The notes: a model not told the origin generated them from the sequence alone. Shown: positions 15,655 to 25,700, counted from the stretch's first letter. The stretch is DNA of 64,000 bases from Micromonospora matsumotoense (GCF_900091525.1 NZ_FMCU01000001.1:1-64000), one strand, 5' to 3'. Made by a program: numbers and translations.

Positions 15655-16644
15655 ATGCCACACGAGCTTGAGACCTTCGCCAACGGGCAGACGGCCTTTG
15701 CCAGCGCCCGCGTCTCGGCCTGGCACCAGCTGGGCACCGTCACGCAGAACACGATGAAGGCCGAGGAGATCATGTCCGCCGCCCTGCTGGGCGACTGGGG
15801 CGTACGCACGATCCCCGTATATGGCGTCGACATCGTGGAAGGCGTCGAGATCCCGATCCCCGCCGACGACAAGCGTATGACGGTACGCCGCAACCCGGTC
15901 ACCGGTGACACCGAGTACCTGGGCATCGTCGGCACCGACTACACGGTGGTACAGAACGAGCAGTGCGCCGACATGCTCGACCAACTTGTAGACCAGGTCG
16001 GAGGCAGCCACTTCGAGACCGCGGGCAGCCTGCGCGGAGGCAAGAGCGTGTTCGTCACGATGAAGCTGCCCACGGCGATGGAGATCGCCGGTGTCGACCG
16101 GATGGACCTCTACCTCATCGGGACGACCTCTCACGACGGCAGCGCCGCGCTGCGTGTGGACGCCAGTCCGATCCGCGTGGTGTGCGCCAACACCCAGCGC
16201 GCGGCCTTCCGGCACGCCGTGGGCCACTACACGTTCCGGCACACGAGCAACGTCAACCAGCAGATCGCCCAGGCTCGCGAGGCGCTGGGGCTGATGTGGA
16301 AGTACATGGAGACGTTCGAGGCCGCCGCCGAGCGGATGCTTCAGACCGCGATGACCATGCCTCAATTCGAGGCGATCGTCGCGCAGGTGTGGCCGGTCAA
16401 GGACAACGCCCCGGAGAAGACCCGCAACAACGCCAAAGAGCGGATGGGCACGCTGAAGTACCTGATCACCGAGGCCGACACCCAGCGGGCCATCGCGGGC
16501 AGCCGGTGGGCCGGATACCAGGCCATCACCGAGTACCTCGATCACTACCAGCAGGCCAAGGACGCCACCGTCCGCGCCAACCGGGTGCTGACCGGCAAGA
16601 CCGGCGACCTGAAGCTGACCGCCTTCGACCTGCTGAAGGTCTGA
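15655..16644 (+). CDS. DUF932 protein (phage/plasmid-like)
   Basis: 329 residues from ATG 15655 behind GGAAGGAA. It matches the DUF932 family of plasmid and phage proteins: SAWHQLGTVTQ near the start, YLGIVGTDYTVVQNEQCADM, a GSLRGGKSVFVTMKLP strand, SHDGSAALRVDASPIRVVC, and the helical tail with KERMGTLKYLITEAD and a final LTAFDLLKV. The length is usual for the family. Function is not established; it is common on conjugative plasmids, where roles in protecting or processing incoming DNA have been suggested. It ends in front of a perfect hairpin. Confidence 0.85.
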   Translation: MPHELETFANGQTAFASARVSAWHQLGTVTQNTMKAEEIMSAALLGDWGVRTIPVYGVDIVEGVEIPIPADDKRMTVRRNPVTGDTEYLGIVGTDYTVVQNEQCADMLDQLVDQVGGSHFETAGSLRGGKSVFVTMKLPTAMEIAGVDRMDLYLIGTTSHDGSAALRVDASPIRVVCANTQRAAFRHAVGHYTFRHTSNVNQQIAQAREALGLMWKYMETFEAAAERMLQTAMTMPQFEAIVAQVWPVKDNAPEKTRNNAKERMGTLKYLITEADTQRAIAGSRWAGYQAITEYLDHYQQAKDATVRANRVLTGKTGDLKLTAFDLLKV

Positions 16645-16660
16645 CCACCATCCCATCCCA

Positions 16661-16696
16661 GCCGGGGCGGCGGTCACCTTCGACTGCCGCCCCGGC
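16661..16696 (+). terminator. Perfect 11-bp hairpin after DUF932 gene
   Basis: GCCGGGGCGGC (16661-16671), 14-base loop, GCCGCCCCGGC (16686-16696), starting 17 bases after the stop codon. Confidence 0.6.
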
Positions 16697-16754
16697 CCGC
16701 CGGAACGGACCAACAACCCATGACCCACGCCGTCGGATGCCACCGGAGTGGCCG

Positions 16755-17153
16755 ATGACCCCGCACATTCGTCATCCCCGCGACGTACGCCAAGCCGTCT
16801 GCGGCGTACCCGCCGCCGACGTAACACGGTGGTACAACGAGGACCCGCCGCGTTCTGACTACAGCTGCGAGGACTGCCTGACACTGCTGCCCGACGCGGC
16901 CCGACCCGACGACTACAACCACCCGCCCAGCGACGCCACGCTCATCGACTCGCTGCGGTGCATCGTCGCGGAACGGCAGCACGCCAAGATCGACGGAGTG
17001 CTGGTGGACCTGTGGTCGGCCAGCGTCACCGTCACCATCTGGGACCGGCTCAAGGACGAGCACCGGCAGCGGCTGTTGACCCTGCCGTCGCACGAACTGA
17101 TCCTGCGGTGCGTGGCGATCTACAGCCGGGTCACTGGGAAGGCGGGCGGCTGA
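16755..17153 (+). CDS. Small Cys-containing protein, unknown
   Basis: 132 residues from ATG 16755, with GGAG seven bases upstream; ATG 16737 is an alternative adding six residues. The N-terminal third has VCGVPAADV and YSCEDC, a spacing that could hold a zinc ion. The remainder is helical, with IDSLRCIVAERQ, VTVTIWDRLKDEHRQRL and LILRCVAIYSRV. No family is recognised. It belongs to the run of small genes of the transfer module. Confidence 0.55.
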   Translation: MTPHIRHPRDVRQAVCGVPAADVTRWYNEDPPRSDYSCEDCLTLLPDAARPDDYNHPPSDATLIDSLRCIVAERQHAKIDGVLVDLWSASVTVTIWDRLKDEHRQRLLTLPSHELILRCVAIYSRVTGKAGG

Positions 17154-17272
17154 GGACGAGCCCCCGGTCCATCGATCTCCCGTCGTGGGCCGCCGCGTTC
17201 GGATTGACCCACCTTGACGACCCGCACCTGCTGCGGGCGTTGGCCCACGTATTGCGACAGCACAGCGACTGA
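17108..17272 (+). CDS. Very small open frame, possible gene
   Basis: 54 codons from GTG 17108, overlapping the end of the previous gene. The C-terminal part (SIDLPSWAAAFGLTHLDD, LLRALAHVLRQHSD) has the amino acid make-up of a real helical peptide and ends before a terminator hairpin. The first 20 residues do not. The start is uncertain and translation is unproven. Confidence 0.3.
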   Translation: MRGDLQPGHWEGGRLRTSPRSIDLPSWAAAFGLTHLDDPHLLRALAHVLRQHSD

Positions 17273-17298
17273 CCTCAACACCAACCCAGCCGTTCAAG

Positions 17299-17324
17299 GT
17301 GGGCCGCCCATGTGGGCGGCCCAC
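17299..17324 (+). terminator. Perfect 12-bp hairpin followed by TTTT
   Basis: GTGGGCCGCCCA (17299-17310), TG, TGGGCGGCCCAC (17313-17324), then GGCCTTTTCG. This is the clearest intrinsic terminator of the small-gene run. Confidence 0.75.
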
Positions 17325-17455
17325 GGCCTTTTCGTGTTTCACGACTCATCAGAGAAAGGCTATGTAGGCGATCGTCGCGTCGCTGCCACCTCGCTGGGCG
17401 GCCTTGCTGACGCCCTCGGGCGATCCCTGGTAGGGGCTGGGGCCGCCCGAAGGGG

Positions 17456-17659
17456 TCACGCATCGCTTCGCATCAGGTATTTGAGGGCCCCGAAGATGAG
17501 GGGGGCCGAGCCGGCGAACGCAGCAGCCCCGGCGATCAGAGCCTTGCCGGCGTTGAGGTCCATCGACCAAACGATCCAACTTGCGGTTGTCGCGACCTGG
17601 CTCGATCCGAGGGCGACCACAGCAAGGACCAGCAGGCGAATCGGGATCTGACTACCCAT
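17456..17659 (-). CDS. Small two-helix membrane protein
   Basis: 67 residues from ATG 17659. AAGGAAGG seven bases upstream strongly supports the start. Two hydrophobic helices (IRLLVLAVVALGSSQVATT and ALIAGAAAFAGSAPLIFGAL) are joined by a WSMDLNAG turn. It is the only minus-strand gene in the transfer module, between two plus-strand terminators. The size and topology resemble holin-like or entry-exclusion-type small membrane proteins, but no family is recognised. Confidence 0.55.
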   Translation of the reverse strand: MGSQIPIRLLVLAVVALGSSQVATTASWIVWSMDLNAGKALIAGAAAFAGSAPLIFGALKYLMRSDA

Positions 17660-17927
17660 GGAGGACCTTCCTTTGGGTATGACGATCCGTCAGTGGATCG
17701 ACACTCCGTTCGGGAACCCTCGGCTGCGAAGCCTTCCAGGCGGCAGTAAGACAAGTCAAGTTCCCGCACGATCCCTTGCCCCGTCGCAGATTCGGGGGCC
17801 GGTACCCACCTGCCTCGGCCACCCGCTGGCCGACGCCGCTGACCTGATCACCGGGTCCCTCCGCGAAACCCACGCCGGACTGCTGCCGCTGATCTACCGC
17901 GTGTAGCCCGTCCCGCACCTCGTCCCT

Positions 17928-17963
17928 GCCGGCCGCGCATCCGCGCGAAGACCCGGCCTTTTT
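17928..17963 (+). terminator. Hairpin followed by TTTTT
   Basis: GCCGG (17928-17932) pairs with CCGGC (17953-17957) around an inner CGCG/CGCG stem, followed by five T at 17959-17963. It lies 22 bases before the ATG of the wall hydrolase gene, so it may act as an attenuator as well as a terminator. Confidence 0.4.
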
Positions 17964-17984
17964 GCTTCAACGGAAGGCATCGTC

Positions 17985-19004
17985 ATGACCAAAGCCGCTA
18001 TCGGCATCGTCACCCTCGTCCTCATCGGCTGCTTCGGCCTGCCGATGCTGCTGCTGTCCTCCGTCATGGGCGGCGGACCCGGCGCTTGCGCCATCGCCGC
18101 GCCCGCCCTGCGCCCCTCCGGGCAGCCGCCCGGCCTCGGCACCTGGGACACCGAACAACTCGAAATCGCCGCAACCATCATCGATGTCGGCGTCGCCAAG
18201 GGTGTACCCCGCTGGGGATGGGCGGTCGGGATCGCCACCGCCTTGCAGGAGTCCGGCCTGCGCAACCTGCCCTTCCTCGGCGACGCGAACGACCACGACT
18301 CGATCGGGGTGTTCCAGCAGCGACCAAGCCAGGGTTGGGGCACCGTCGAGCAGCTAGCTGAACCCGCGTACCAGGCCGCGAAGTTCTTCGACAAGCTGCT
18401 TACCGTCCCCGGCTGGGAGACGATGCCGCTCACGAAGGCCGCCCAGACGGTCCAGGTGTCGGCGTTCCCTGACGCGTACGCAAAGTGGGCCGACGAGGCA
18501 CTCAGCCTGATCGAGCAGCTGACCAGCACCCTGACCGACTGTGCCACCGACGCACTCGCCGCACTACCGGACGGGTTCACCCTGCCGGTCAACACCCCAC
18601 CCGCCGTCATGACCGCCATCTTCTGGGCGGTCGGGCAGTTGGGCACCTCGTACCACTTCGGCGGCAGCTGCACCGACCCGCGCTCCGGCGACCCCGACAA
18701 GCAGTGCGATTGTTCATCCCTGATGCAGTCGGCGTACCGGGCCGCCGGAGTGACTATCCCGCGCGTCACCACCGACCAGGTCAACGTGGGAAAGAGAATC
18801 ACCGACCCGGCCATGCTGCTGCCCGGCGACCTTATCCTCATCCCCGGCAGCGAAGGCACCATGTCCAACCCGCGGCACGTTGGCATGTACCTCGGCCAAG
18901 GGCTGATCATCCAGGCCCCGAAGACCGGCGACGTCGTGAAGATCACCCGCTTGAACAGCTGGCTCGATCAGATCGCCTCCATCCGCCGGATCGTCACCCA
19001 ATGA
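17985..19004 (+). CDS. Membrane-anchored transglycosylase-like / NlpC-P60 wall hydrolase
   Basis: 339 residues from ATG 17985, with GGAAGG seven bases upstream. A hydrophobic N-terminus (residues 6-28) serves as signal or anchor. Residues about 55-165 look like a lysozyme-fold domain with the acidic LQESGL near 88 and GVFQQRPSQGWG. Residues about 205-335 are an NlpC/P60 peptidase: catalytic Cys in CDCSSLMQSAY near 243, His in RHVGMYLG near 298 and a following IIQAP. Two-domain wall hydrolases of this type open peptidoglycan for Gram-positive T4SS channels, so it fits the transfer module. The stop codon overlaps the outer end of an IS remnant, so the original C-terminus may have been slightly different. 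Confidence 0.85.
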   Translation: MTKAAIGIVTLVLIGCFGLPMLLLSSVMGGGPGACAIAAPALRPSGQPPGLGTWDTEQLEIAATIIDVGVAKGVPRWGWAVGIATALQESGLRNLPFLGDANDHDSIGVFQQRPSQGWGTVEQLAEPAYQAAKFFDKLLTVPGWETMPLTKAAQTVQVSAFPDAYAKWADEALSLIEQLTSTLTDCATDALAALPDGFTLPVNTPPAVMTAIFWAVGQLGTSYHFGGSCTDPRSGDPDKQCDCSSLMQSAYRAAGVTIPRVTTDQVNVGKRITDPAMLLPGDLILIPGSEGTMSNPRHVGMYLGQGLIIQAPKTGDVVKITRLNSWLDQIASIRRIVTQ

Positions 19005-19088
19005 GCCTTTTCCAGGCTGATCTTGCAGGTCGGGGCGGGTGTGGCGAGCCCGAAGGCCGATGAAGACGAGGCTCCAGGTAAGACAGCA
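19003..19088 (+). repeat. IS end, copy A (inverted relative to 21384-21465)
   Basis: About 84 bases beginning GAGCCTTTTCCAGGCTGA match, with a few substitutions, the reverse complement of 21384-21465, which begins GAGCCTTTTCCAAGC. The two are left ends of the same IS5-type insertion sequence facing each other. The first two bases coincide with the stop codon of the wall hydrolase gene. Confidence 0.75.
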
Positions 19089-19229
19089 GTCGACCAAGAT
19101 CCGATGCCCCAACCGGGAGCCTCACCTGTGCTGTCTTACCCCTCCACGATCTCGCTGTCCAGCCGAACTCTGAATCACCTCGCCGCCCTCATCCGTCAGC
19201 ACCGTGGCCAGCATCGATCCCGGTGGCGA

Positions 19230-19597
19230 CGTCTCGATCCGGGCCGACAGGCGACCTCACCGCCGCCCGCATTCACGGCATCACCGACGCGCTGACCAGC
19301 GCAGACGTGATGACCTTCGTCGACAAGGGCTACCAGGGCGCTCGCGGCAGCGTGCGCACACCCTTCAAGCGGCGACGCTTCCGACCGAAGCTGTCACGCC
19401 GACAGAAGGCGGTCAACCGGACGCACGCACGCATCCGTGCTCGTGGCGAACGCGCCATCGCCACGCTCAAGACCTGGAAGATCCTGGCCAAGCTGCGCTG
19501 CTGCCCACGCCGCGCCACCGCCATCGTGCAGGCCATCCTCGTCCTGCACCACGTCGAAGCCACGCCACGCAGGATGAACATGGTTCATTCATGCTGA
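19230..19597 (+). pseudogene. IS5-family transposase remnant, copy A (N-terminal half deleted)
   Basis: The frame reads DLTAARIHGITDALTSADV, FVDKGYQGARGSVRTPF, KAVNRTHARIRARGERAIAT and LKTWKILAKLRCCPRR, the C-terminal half of a DDE_Tnp_4-type transposase including the last catalytic Glu region (RARGERAIA). The N-terminal half, including the first catalytic Asp and the HTH domain, is deleted between the IS end (19003-19088) and here. The right end of the IS is not visible. The copy is inactive but shows the same family as the minus-strand copy at 20650-21340. Confidence 0.8.
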
Positions 19598-19675
19598 TCA
19601 TTGTTGCTTACTGTGATACTCATACCACCCTGCGTGCTTCATGCTGTCAGGGAACGCGGAGACTAGGAGTCTGTC

Positions 19676-20563
19676 ATGCTCGTCCCGACCATGCGGCGAT
19701 CGGCGGCCCGAGCCGCCGTGATCCTGCTGACCACGGCAGCGGCCACAGCCGTAATCGCCGGCCCGGCCTCGGCCCACCCGGCCCTGACCATCTCCGCCAG
19801 CCCCACCACCGTCACCGCCGGATCGACCGTCACCCTGACGATCACCGGAACCTCGAACGGCAACTACACCAACGCCCGCATCGAGGTCTCCGCCGGCTCC
19901 GGCACCGCCGGCACCACCGGCACGCTCACCTCGTTCACCTCCAGCCCCACCTGCGGCGCGGGCATCCCGTCCACACCCACCTGCTCAGAGATCACCAACA
20001 AGTACAAGCTCTACCCGATCAATCTCACCAACAACCAGGCGTTCTCCTACACCATCACCTTCACAGTCGACTCCGCCACAACGGCGGGCACGTTCAAGGG
20101 CAACGCCCAGTTCTACACCTCCAGCAACAGCACCATTGGCCTGACCACCGGCCCCACCATCACCGTCAACCCCGCCACGTCCGACCTGATCCTCACCAAA
20201 GGACCGGTCAACCGCACCGGCAACCAGCTCAATTTCAACTGGACCAGCGCCAACGTGGGACCGGTCGACAGCACCAACCCGAACGCCTTCTCAGGCAGCG
20301 CCGCACCAGCCGGCTTCGCCAGCCAGGTCGGCAGCGCCTGCGGTTTCATCCCCGGACAGTCCTTCTCCTGCGACCTGAACTTCGTCATTCCCGCAGGCGC
20401 GACCAACGAGCCAGGAAACGCCTTCTTCGACGTCAACCTTCTCGCGCTCGGCACCTACACGGTGTCCATCAGCCTGATCCCGGCCAACGAAGCCAACCCC
20501 GCCGACAACACCATCAGCTGGAACTGCACCGTGCTGACCGGTCTCATCATCACCTGCACCTGA
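19676..20563 (+). CDS. Secreted beta-rich surface protein, paralogue of 33260-34123
   Basis: 295 residues from ATG 19676. A Sec signal peptide (RRSAARAAVILLTTAAATAV, cleavage after SAHP-preceding Ala near residue 33) is followed by an all-beta, Thr/Ser/Asn-rich protein. The first domain (TVTAGSTVTLTITGTSNGNY) and the second (DLILTKGPVNRTGNQLNFNW) resemble immunoglobulin-like/DUF11-type repeats. Paired Cys residues (PTC/TPTC, SACGF/FSCDL, WNC/ITC) suggest disulphides. The closing NTISWNC and LIITCT are shared with the paralogue at 33260. It lies between two inverted decayed IS copies and is followed by a strong hairpin. Function is unknown; a surface or adhesion role is likely. Confidence 0.75.
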   Translation: MLVPTMRRSAARAAVILLTTAAATAVIAGPASAHPALTISASPTTVTAGSTVTLTITGTSNGNYTNARIEVSAGSGTAGTTGTLTSFTSSPTCGAGIPSTPTCSEITNKYKLYPINLTNNQAFSYTITFTVDSATTAGTFKGNAQFYTSSNSTIGLTTGPTITVNPATSDLILTKGPVNRTGNQLNFNWTSANVGPVDSTNPNAFSGSAAPAGFASQVGSACGFIPGQSFSCDLNFVIPAGATNEPGNAFFDVNLLALGTYTVSISLIPANEANPADNTISWNCTVLTGLIITCT

Positions 20564-20580
20564 TCCCCGAATCCAACCCG

Positions 20581-20625
20581 CCATGGTTGCCCACGTAACC
20601 GAAGCGGCCACGTGGGCAACCATGG
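20581..20625 (+). terminator. Perfect 16-bp hairpin
   Basis: CCATGGTTGCCCACGT (20581-20596), 13-base loop, ACGTGGGCAACCATGG (20610-20625), 18 bases after the stop codon of the secreted protein gene. It may serve both directions, since the IS remnant on the other strand ends here. Confidence 0.65.
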
Positions 20626-20649
20626 CCGGACCATAAGCTATCTTCCATC

Positions 20650-21340
20650 CTGCGTAGCGGTCCGCTTCGACGTGATGCACGACCAGGATGGCCTGCACGA
20701 CCGCGGTGGCTTGGCGGGGACAGCAGCGCAACTTGGTCAGGATTCTCCAGGTCTTGAGCATGGCGATGGCCCGTTCGCCGCGAGCGCGGATCCCCGCCTG
20801 GACCCGGTTGATGACACCTCCTGCCGGCGTGGCAGCTTCGGTCGGAAGCGTCACCGCTCGAATGGCGTGCACACGCTGCCCCGGGCGCCCTGGTAACCCT
20901 TGTCCGTGAAGGTCAAAACGTCCACGCTGGTCAGTTCGTCGATGATGCTGTGGGTGCGGGCGGCAGTGAGGTCGTGGGTCGAGCCGGGCAATGCCGGTGA
21001 GTCCCAGCCGAGTCGGCCGACCCGCATCGGCGATGACCTGCACGTTGACGCCGCGCCGCTGGTGCTTGCCGGAGTAGTACGGCTTCTGGTCCGCGACGCG
21101 GTCGATCGGAACCAGGGTGCCGTCCAGAATCGCGTACGCCAGGCGTCGAATGCGCCGCATCGCCGTGGTGAGGCCATGGCTACCGAAGCGAGAAGCGTGA
21201 TCGCTTCCTGCACGTAGCGCCAGGCGGTGGCCACACCGACCTCGAACCCGGGCGGCAAGCCGGGCGTAGGTGTCGCAGTTAGCAGATGCCCCAGGGCGAG
21301 CAGCCCTGCCGGCCCGGGTCAGGACGTCGCCACCGGGATC
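20650..21340 (-). pseudogene. IS5-family transposase remnant, copy B (several frameshifts)
   Basis: The whole length of the transposase can be followed on the minus strand only by changing frame three times: GFEVGVATAWRYVQEAITLL (HTH region), then MRRIRRLAYAILDGTLVPID with the first catalytic Asp, then HDLTAARTHSIIDELTSVDV and FTDKGYQGARGSV, then GIRARGERAIAMLKTWRIL and HHVEADRYAGWK. It is closely related to copy A at 19230-19597 and lies in opposite orientation. The left end of the IS is at 21384-21465; the right end is lost. It cannot be active. Confidence 0.8.
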
Positions 21341-21383
21341 GCCGCTGGTTTAGGTGCGTTCAGATGCGTTCGGCGAGGTAGTT

Positions 21384-21465
21384 GTCTTACCTGGAGCCTC
21401 GCCCTCATCGACCTCCGGGCTCGCCACACCCGCCCCGACCTGCAGGATAAGCTTGGAAAAGGCTC
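21384..21465 (-). repeat. IS end, copy B
   Basis: Reverse complement begins GAGCCTTTTCCAAGCTTATC and parallels 19003-19088 for about 84 bases. It marks the left boundary of transposase remnant B, so the two copies and the gene between them have the layout of a decayed composite transposon. Confidence 0.7.
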
Positions 21466-22789
21466 AATAATCGGAGAAGCGGTGGTGCACCCGCGTTGGG
21501 CGCGCCACCGCTCGGCGGTTACGTGGCCTTATCGTTCGGCGCGGGCCGGTCCGAGTGGCCTGCCACCACCAGCTCAACAATCCAGAGCCCGGTCGCGCAA
21601 CGGTCGGCGTCATTGGTGTGCCACCACCGTCGCGTAGGACATCACGATCCATCGGGCAACCCCGGCGAGCAGGAGACGCCCCGCCAGGGCGGCGAAGGTC
21701 GAGAAAAGGGCCCCCGGTACCCCCTTCAGGTGCTCGAAATCCGTTGTGGACCATCGACGGCGGGACACGGCATAGATCTGCTTGAGCTGGGGATTTGATC
21801 TCCGCCGGGTGGCTGCCGCCCTGCTCGCGGCGTTCTCGTCCGGCGTGACCGACTCCACCACCGTCGGCGCATCTCATCGACCAGAACATCAGCAACGACT
21901 CCGCATCGACAGTCTGCACCATCCTCCTCGACGCACCTCTCAGCTGCACGTAACCCACCTACCCGACCCTGCGGGCACGGTCCCCTTCGTGACTGCCCCG
22001 GCAGCACGAGGGCACCGTGCCCACTCGGCGGCAGGACCAGGCCGCGCACCCGACGAAGTCGGCTCCGCGACTACACCCCGCCTCGCCATTTCCGACATCA
22101 GGGCTTTATAGCTGACGCCGCTTGACGCGTGGCGTGTATGAGCAAACCGTGATGCACAAAACGCGTGTCCGAACATTGAGAATGCTGCTCCGGGGCAGTG
22201 GGATCAGGGCCCGCTCGAGGAAGCACGCGGCGAGCGACGCCTGATAAACACGTGTCGGGGCGTCAATGCCCAGAAACCCGAGCCTGCCGACCCTTCGTTT
22301 GGCAATACCGTTCGGTGTCAAATCAACGACACCAACCAGTCCGCCAGAGTATTTCCATTGACGCCCACGTTGACCAGAAGGGCAGGTCAGTCGGGGTTTC
22401 CAGGGTCTTCGTCGACGGGCAATGATCATTGCTTTGGGCACCACCGCGTCAATTGTTACATCCGGGATCATGGTGCGACCTGCGTGATCGCATGTGCAGA
22501 GGTGCGAGTGCGACCGTTTTATGAAGCCGCTAGAGGAGACTCAACGGTGGACCCACATGAATTCAGCACCTATGCTTCCGGAGTGCCCTCCGGGCGAGCA
22601 GGGGCGGCGGCTCGTGCGATTTCCGGAAATCAATTCCAATGTCCGAATCGCTGTGTCTTCACGGGTTTCGGCGCGGTAACACGGATTCGCTGTAGGCCGT
22701 TTTACCGGAAGGTCCGTTTCAGTGTGAACCCGGACCTTCAGCAGTTTTACTCCGTCCATGAGCGTGGTTCGTCGACTTGGGGGTAGAGA
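21466..22789. other. 1.3-kb stretch without a convincing gene
   Basis: Several open frames of 60-160 codons occur on both strands, but they overlap each other, are rich in Arg/Pro/Ser and lack RBS support. One minus-strand frame (21610-21861) has a membrane-like segment (LAGRLLLAGVARWIVMSY) and could be a gene fragment. The composition becomes less GC-rich toward 22100-22750. The promoter of the giant LamG gene should lie at the right end. Confidence 0.4.
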
Positions 22790-25700
22790 GTGCCGAACAA
22801 GAACCTGGTCAGGGTGTACAGCGACAGGAACTACGTTTTCACGACGACGGTGCGGCATCAGGGTGCGACGGTGGCGTTCGCGATGGACGACTCCGGGCGC
22901 ATCTACTACAACGTGTTGAACCTCGATCTGGGTAACCGTGAGCGGGGCGAGATCGACAGTTCGTACTGGAACGACAATCCGCCGTTGCTCACGTTTCCGA
23001 GCGAGATCACCGAGGTCGGCTTCGGTGGCGGCGAGACGGTCGGCGTGCCGGCGGTGAAGCTGGGTGGGCGGGCCGAGGTGGCTGTCGGCACGCAGGTGCA
23101 GCCTGACCTGGACCCGTTCCTGTCCACGACGGCCCGGCTGGGTGTTCAGGCACCGTTGCAGGTCGTCTCGGACGGCAGGTACCTGTTGCTGTTTCGCCAG
23201 TCGGTCGACGAGTCGCACCCGGACGCGTTGTTCCGGCTGACCAGTGGTGGCGCCTCGGGGGACGGGAGCCGAACGGACTACGCCCAGGCTGTCGGGGCCA
23301 AGGTGCCGGTGGTGTCCCGTACCGTGCTCTGTGATCGGTTCGTGCAGGTCGGGGCGACGGTCAAGCCGGTGCTCGAGGTGCGTTACCGGCGTAGCCGCAG
23401 TGCGACCTCGCCCGCGTCCAGCGGTGACACCCTGGGCACCCGGGATCTGGACGGTAACCCGTTCTACGAGCCCACCCGACAGTTGTCGTTCGTCCGCAAC
23501 GTCACCGACGGCAAGTTCACGGTCATGCTGCTGCCGACCCAGGTCGACGGGGTATCGCGGTGGCAACTGTTCGCGGTGAACTCGGTGACCGGTCGTATCG
23601 ACGCGTTCAACGTCGAGCGTGCCGACGACGGGCTGTTCAACCTGGCGGGCACCCAGTTCTACACCAGCCCGGACCCGAGGTACGCCGCGTCGGTGCTCGA
23701 GCGCGAGCCCGGGTCGGACCCGTTCACCAAGAGGCCGCTGGTGCCGGTCCCGCTGTCGACCGATCGGGCGGGGACCGCGCTGCGCCTCGACGGCCAGGAC
23801 GATCACGTCGACCTGGGTATCACGCTGGGCCCTCGGTTGCGGGATGCCTACACCGTAGAAGCGTGGATCAACCCGGCCGTCGCCGGTGGGGTCATCGCGG
23901 CCGCCGGGGACGGGGCGCAGGCGGGATCGTTCACGCTACGCATGAATGCCGCCCGGGGACTGGTGTTGACCCATCCCGGCACCGGCAACACGCTCACCTC
24001 GCCCGATGCACTGCTGCCGATCGGCCGCTACACCCATGTCGCGGCGGTTTTCGGTGGCGGCACTCCCGCCAAGGGCCGGCTGTACGTCGACGGTGTCGAG
24101 GTGGCCAGCGCCACGATGTCGTTCACCTCCGCCTCGTCCTCCGCCGGGGTGGCGACGTACATCGGGGCCCGACGGTCGGGGACCAGCGCGGCCGACTTCT
24201 TCCGTGGTGACATCGACGAGGTACGCATCTGGAGTCAGACGCGGACCGCCGCCGACCTGGCCCGGGACTTCCGTCGTCGTCTCGCCGGGGTCGAGCCGGG
24301 CCTGCTCGCCTACTACCGCTTCGACGACGGCGCGGGGGCCAGCATCGCGGATCACACCGACAACGGGTTCGACGGCGCCGTCCGAGGTGCTGCGGCGTGG
24401 GTGACCTCGGGTGCGCCTGTCGGAGACAGCCCGGGACTGTCCCGGGAGACGTTCAGTTTCGCGGGCCGGTCCCTCGCGGCCGGGGTGGCCGCGGTGCTGT
24501 ACTTCCAGCAGGAGGAGACCGTCGCCGGTTACGCCGGCCAGCCCAGCCCGACGAAACGGCAGGCGCGGATCCTGCTGGCATGCCCCACGGTCGACGACGC
24601 TGCCCCGACCGGCGATCCTCTGCTCGCCACCCTCGATCTCGCGCTGGCCGTCGATGGTCGGCTCGCGCGGCTGCCCCGGTCGGTCGCGCTGTCCACCATC
24701 GGACGCCCGGACCCGACCAGGGACATGGACGTGCTCAGCGTGGCCCAGGACGCGGTCACGGCCACCCAGGCGAAGCTGATCATGGACCAGAGTGTCCTCG
24801 ACCAGGCGGACCAGGCCGTGCGGCAGTATCTCCCGGGGTACCAGTACTGGAGCAACAGGTACGGCAGCTTCGTCAACTCCAACTACTGCTACGACGAAGG
24901 GCACTGGATCTCGCCGCTCGACCGGACGCCTCGGGCGAACGAGTTACTGGGGGCGTTGAACTCGGCGGCGTCGCCCTACAACGCGGCCGTGCGGTCCGCG
25001 GAGGACGCGAGGGCACAGCTCGCCCGGGACCAGGTGCTGCTGGTGGACCGGCAGGCCGTGCTGTCCGCGCTCAGCGGAGGGCTACAGGGCAGCGACGACG
25101 TGACGCTGGCGATGCCGACGGTCGCCGTCGACACCACCGGACTGAGCGTCTTCGGCGCCGTGCTGGCCTTCGCGTGGAGCCAGCACACACCGGTGCTGCT
25201 CGACAGCGCGACCGGCGAGGTGGTGCTCTACTTCCGCGGTGTCGACGGGCAGTTCTTCTCCGTCTACTACGACGTCACCGCCTCCCGAGCGGCCAAGCAG
25301 ATCACGCTTCCCGCCGGCCGGCTGCAACTGACCAGTCGGGACACCGGGGTCGACCTGCCCGAGCTGGGCTTCACCGTCTCGGCCGGCCCGGATGCCACCC
25401 GGTGCACGGTGGTGGTGACCCGGACGGCGAACACCACGACCCAGACCGAGACGTTCAACGCGGTGCCTCGGCGTGCCGACCAGTTCGCGGCCGTCCTCAA
25501 CGGCACCCCGAGCGGGGATCTGCTCGGCACGGTGGCCTCGGTGCAGGCCAGCACCGTGACCCTGGCCGCGCCGCTGGCCACGGCACTGGCCGCGGGCGTG
25601 CGGGTCAGCGTGCTCGGGGCGCTCTACCAGCTGCGGGACGCCGCGCCCGCCGCTGCCTCCACCCTCACCCTGACCACGACCCCGGCCACGGTGGCGGCGG

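Noticed and set aside
21610..21861. 83-codon minus-strand frame with a membrane-like segment
   Set aside because: No RBS and overlapping frames of similar quality; treated as unassigned or as a fragment.
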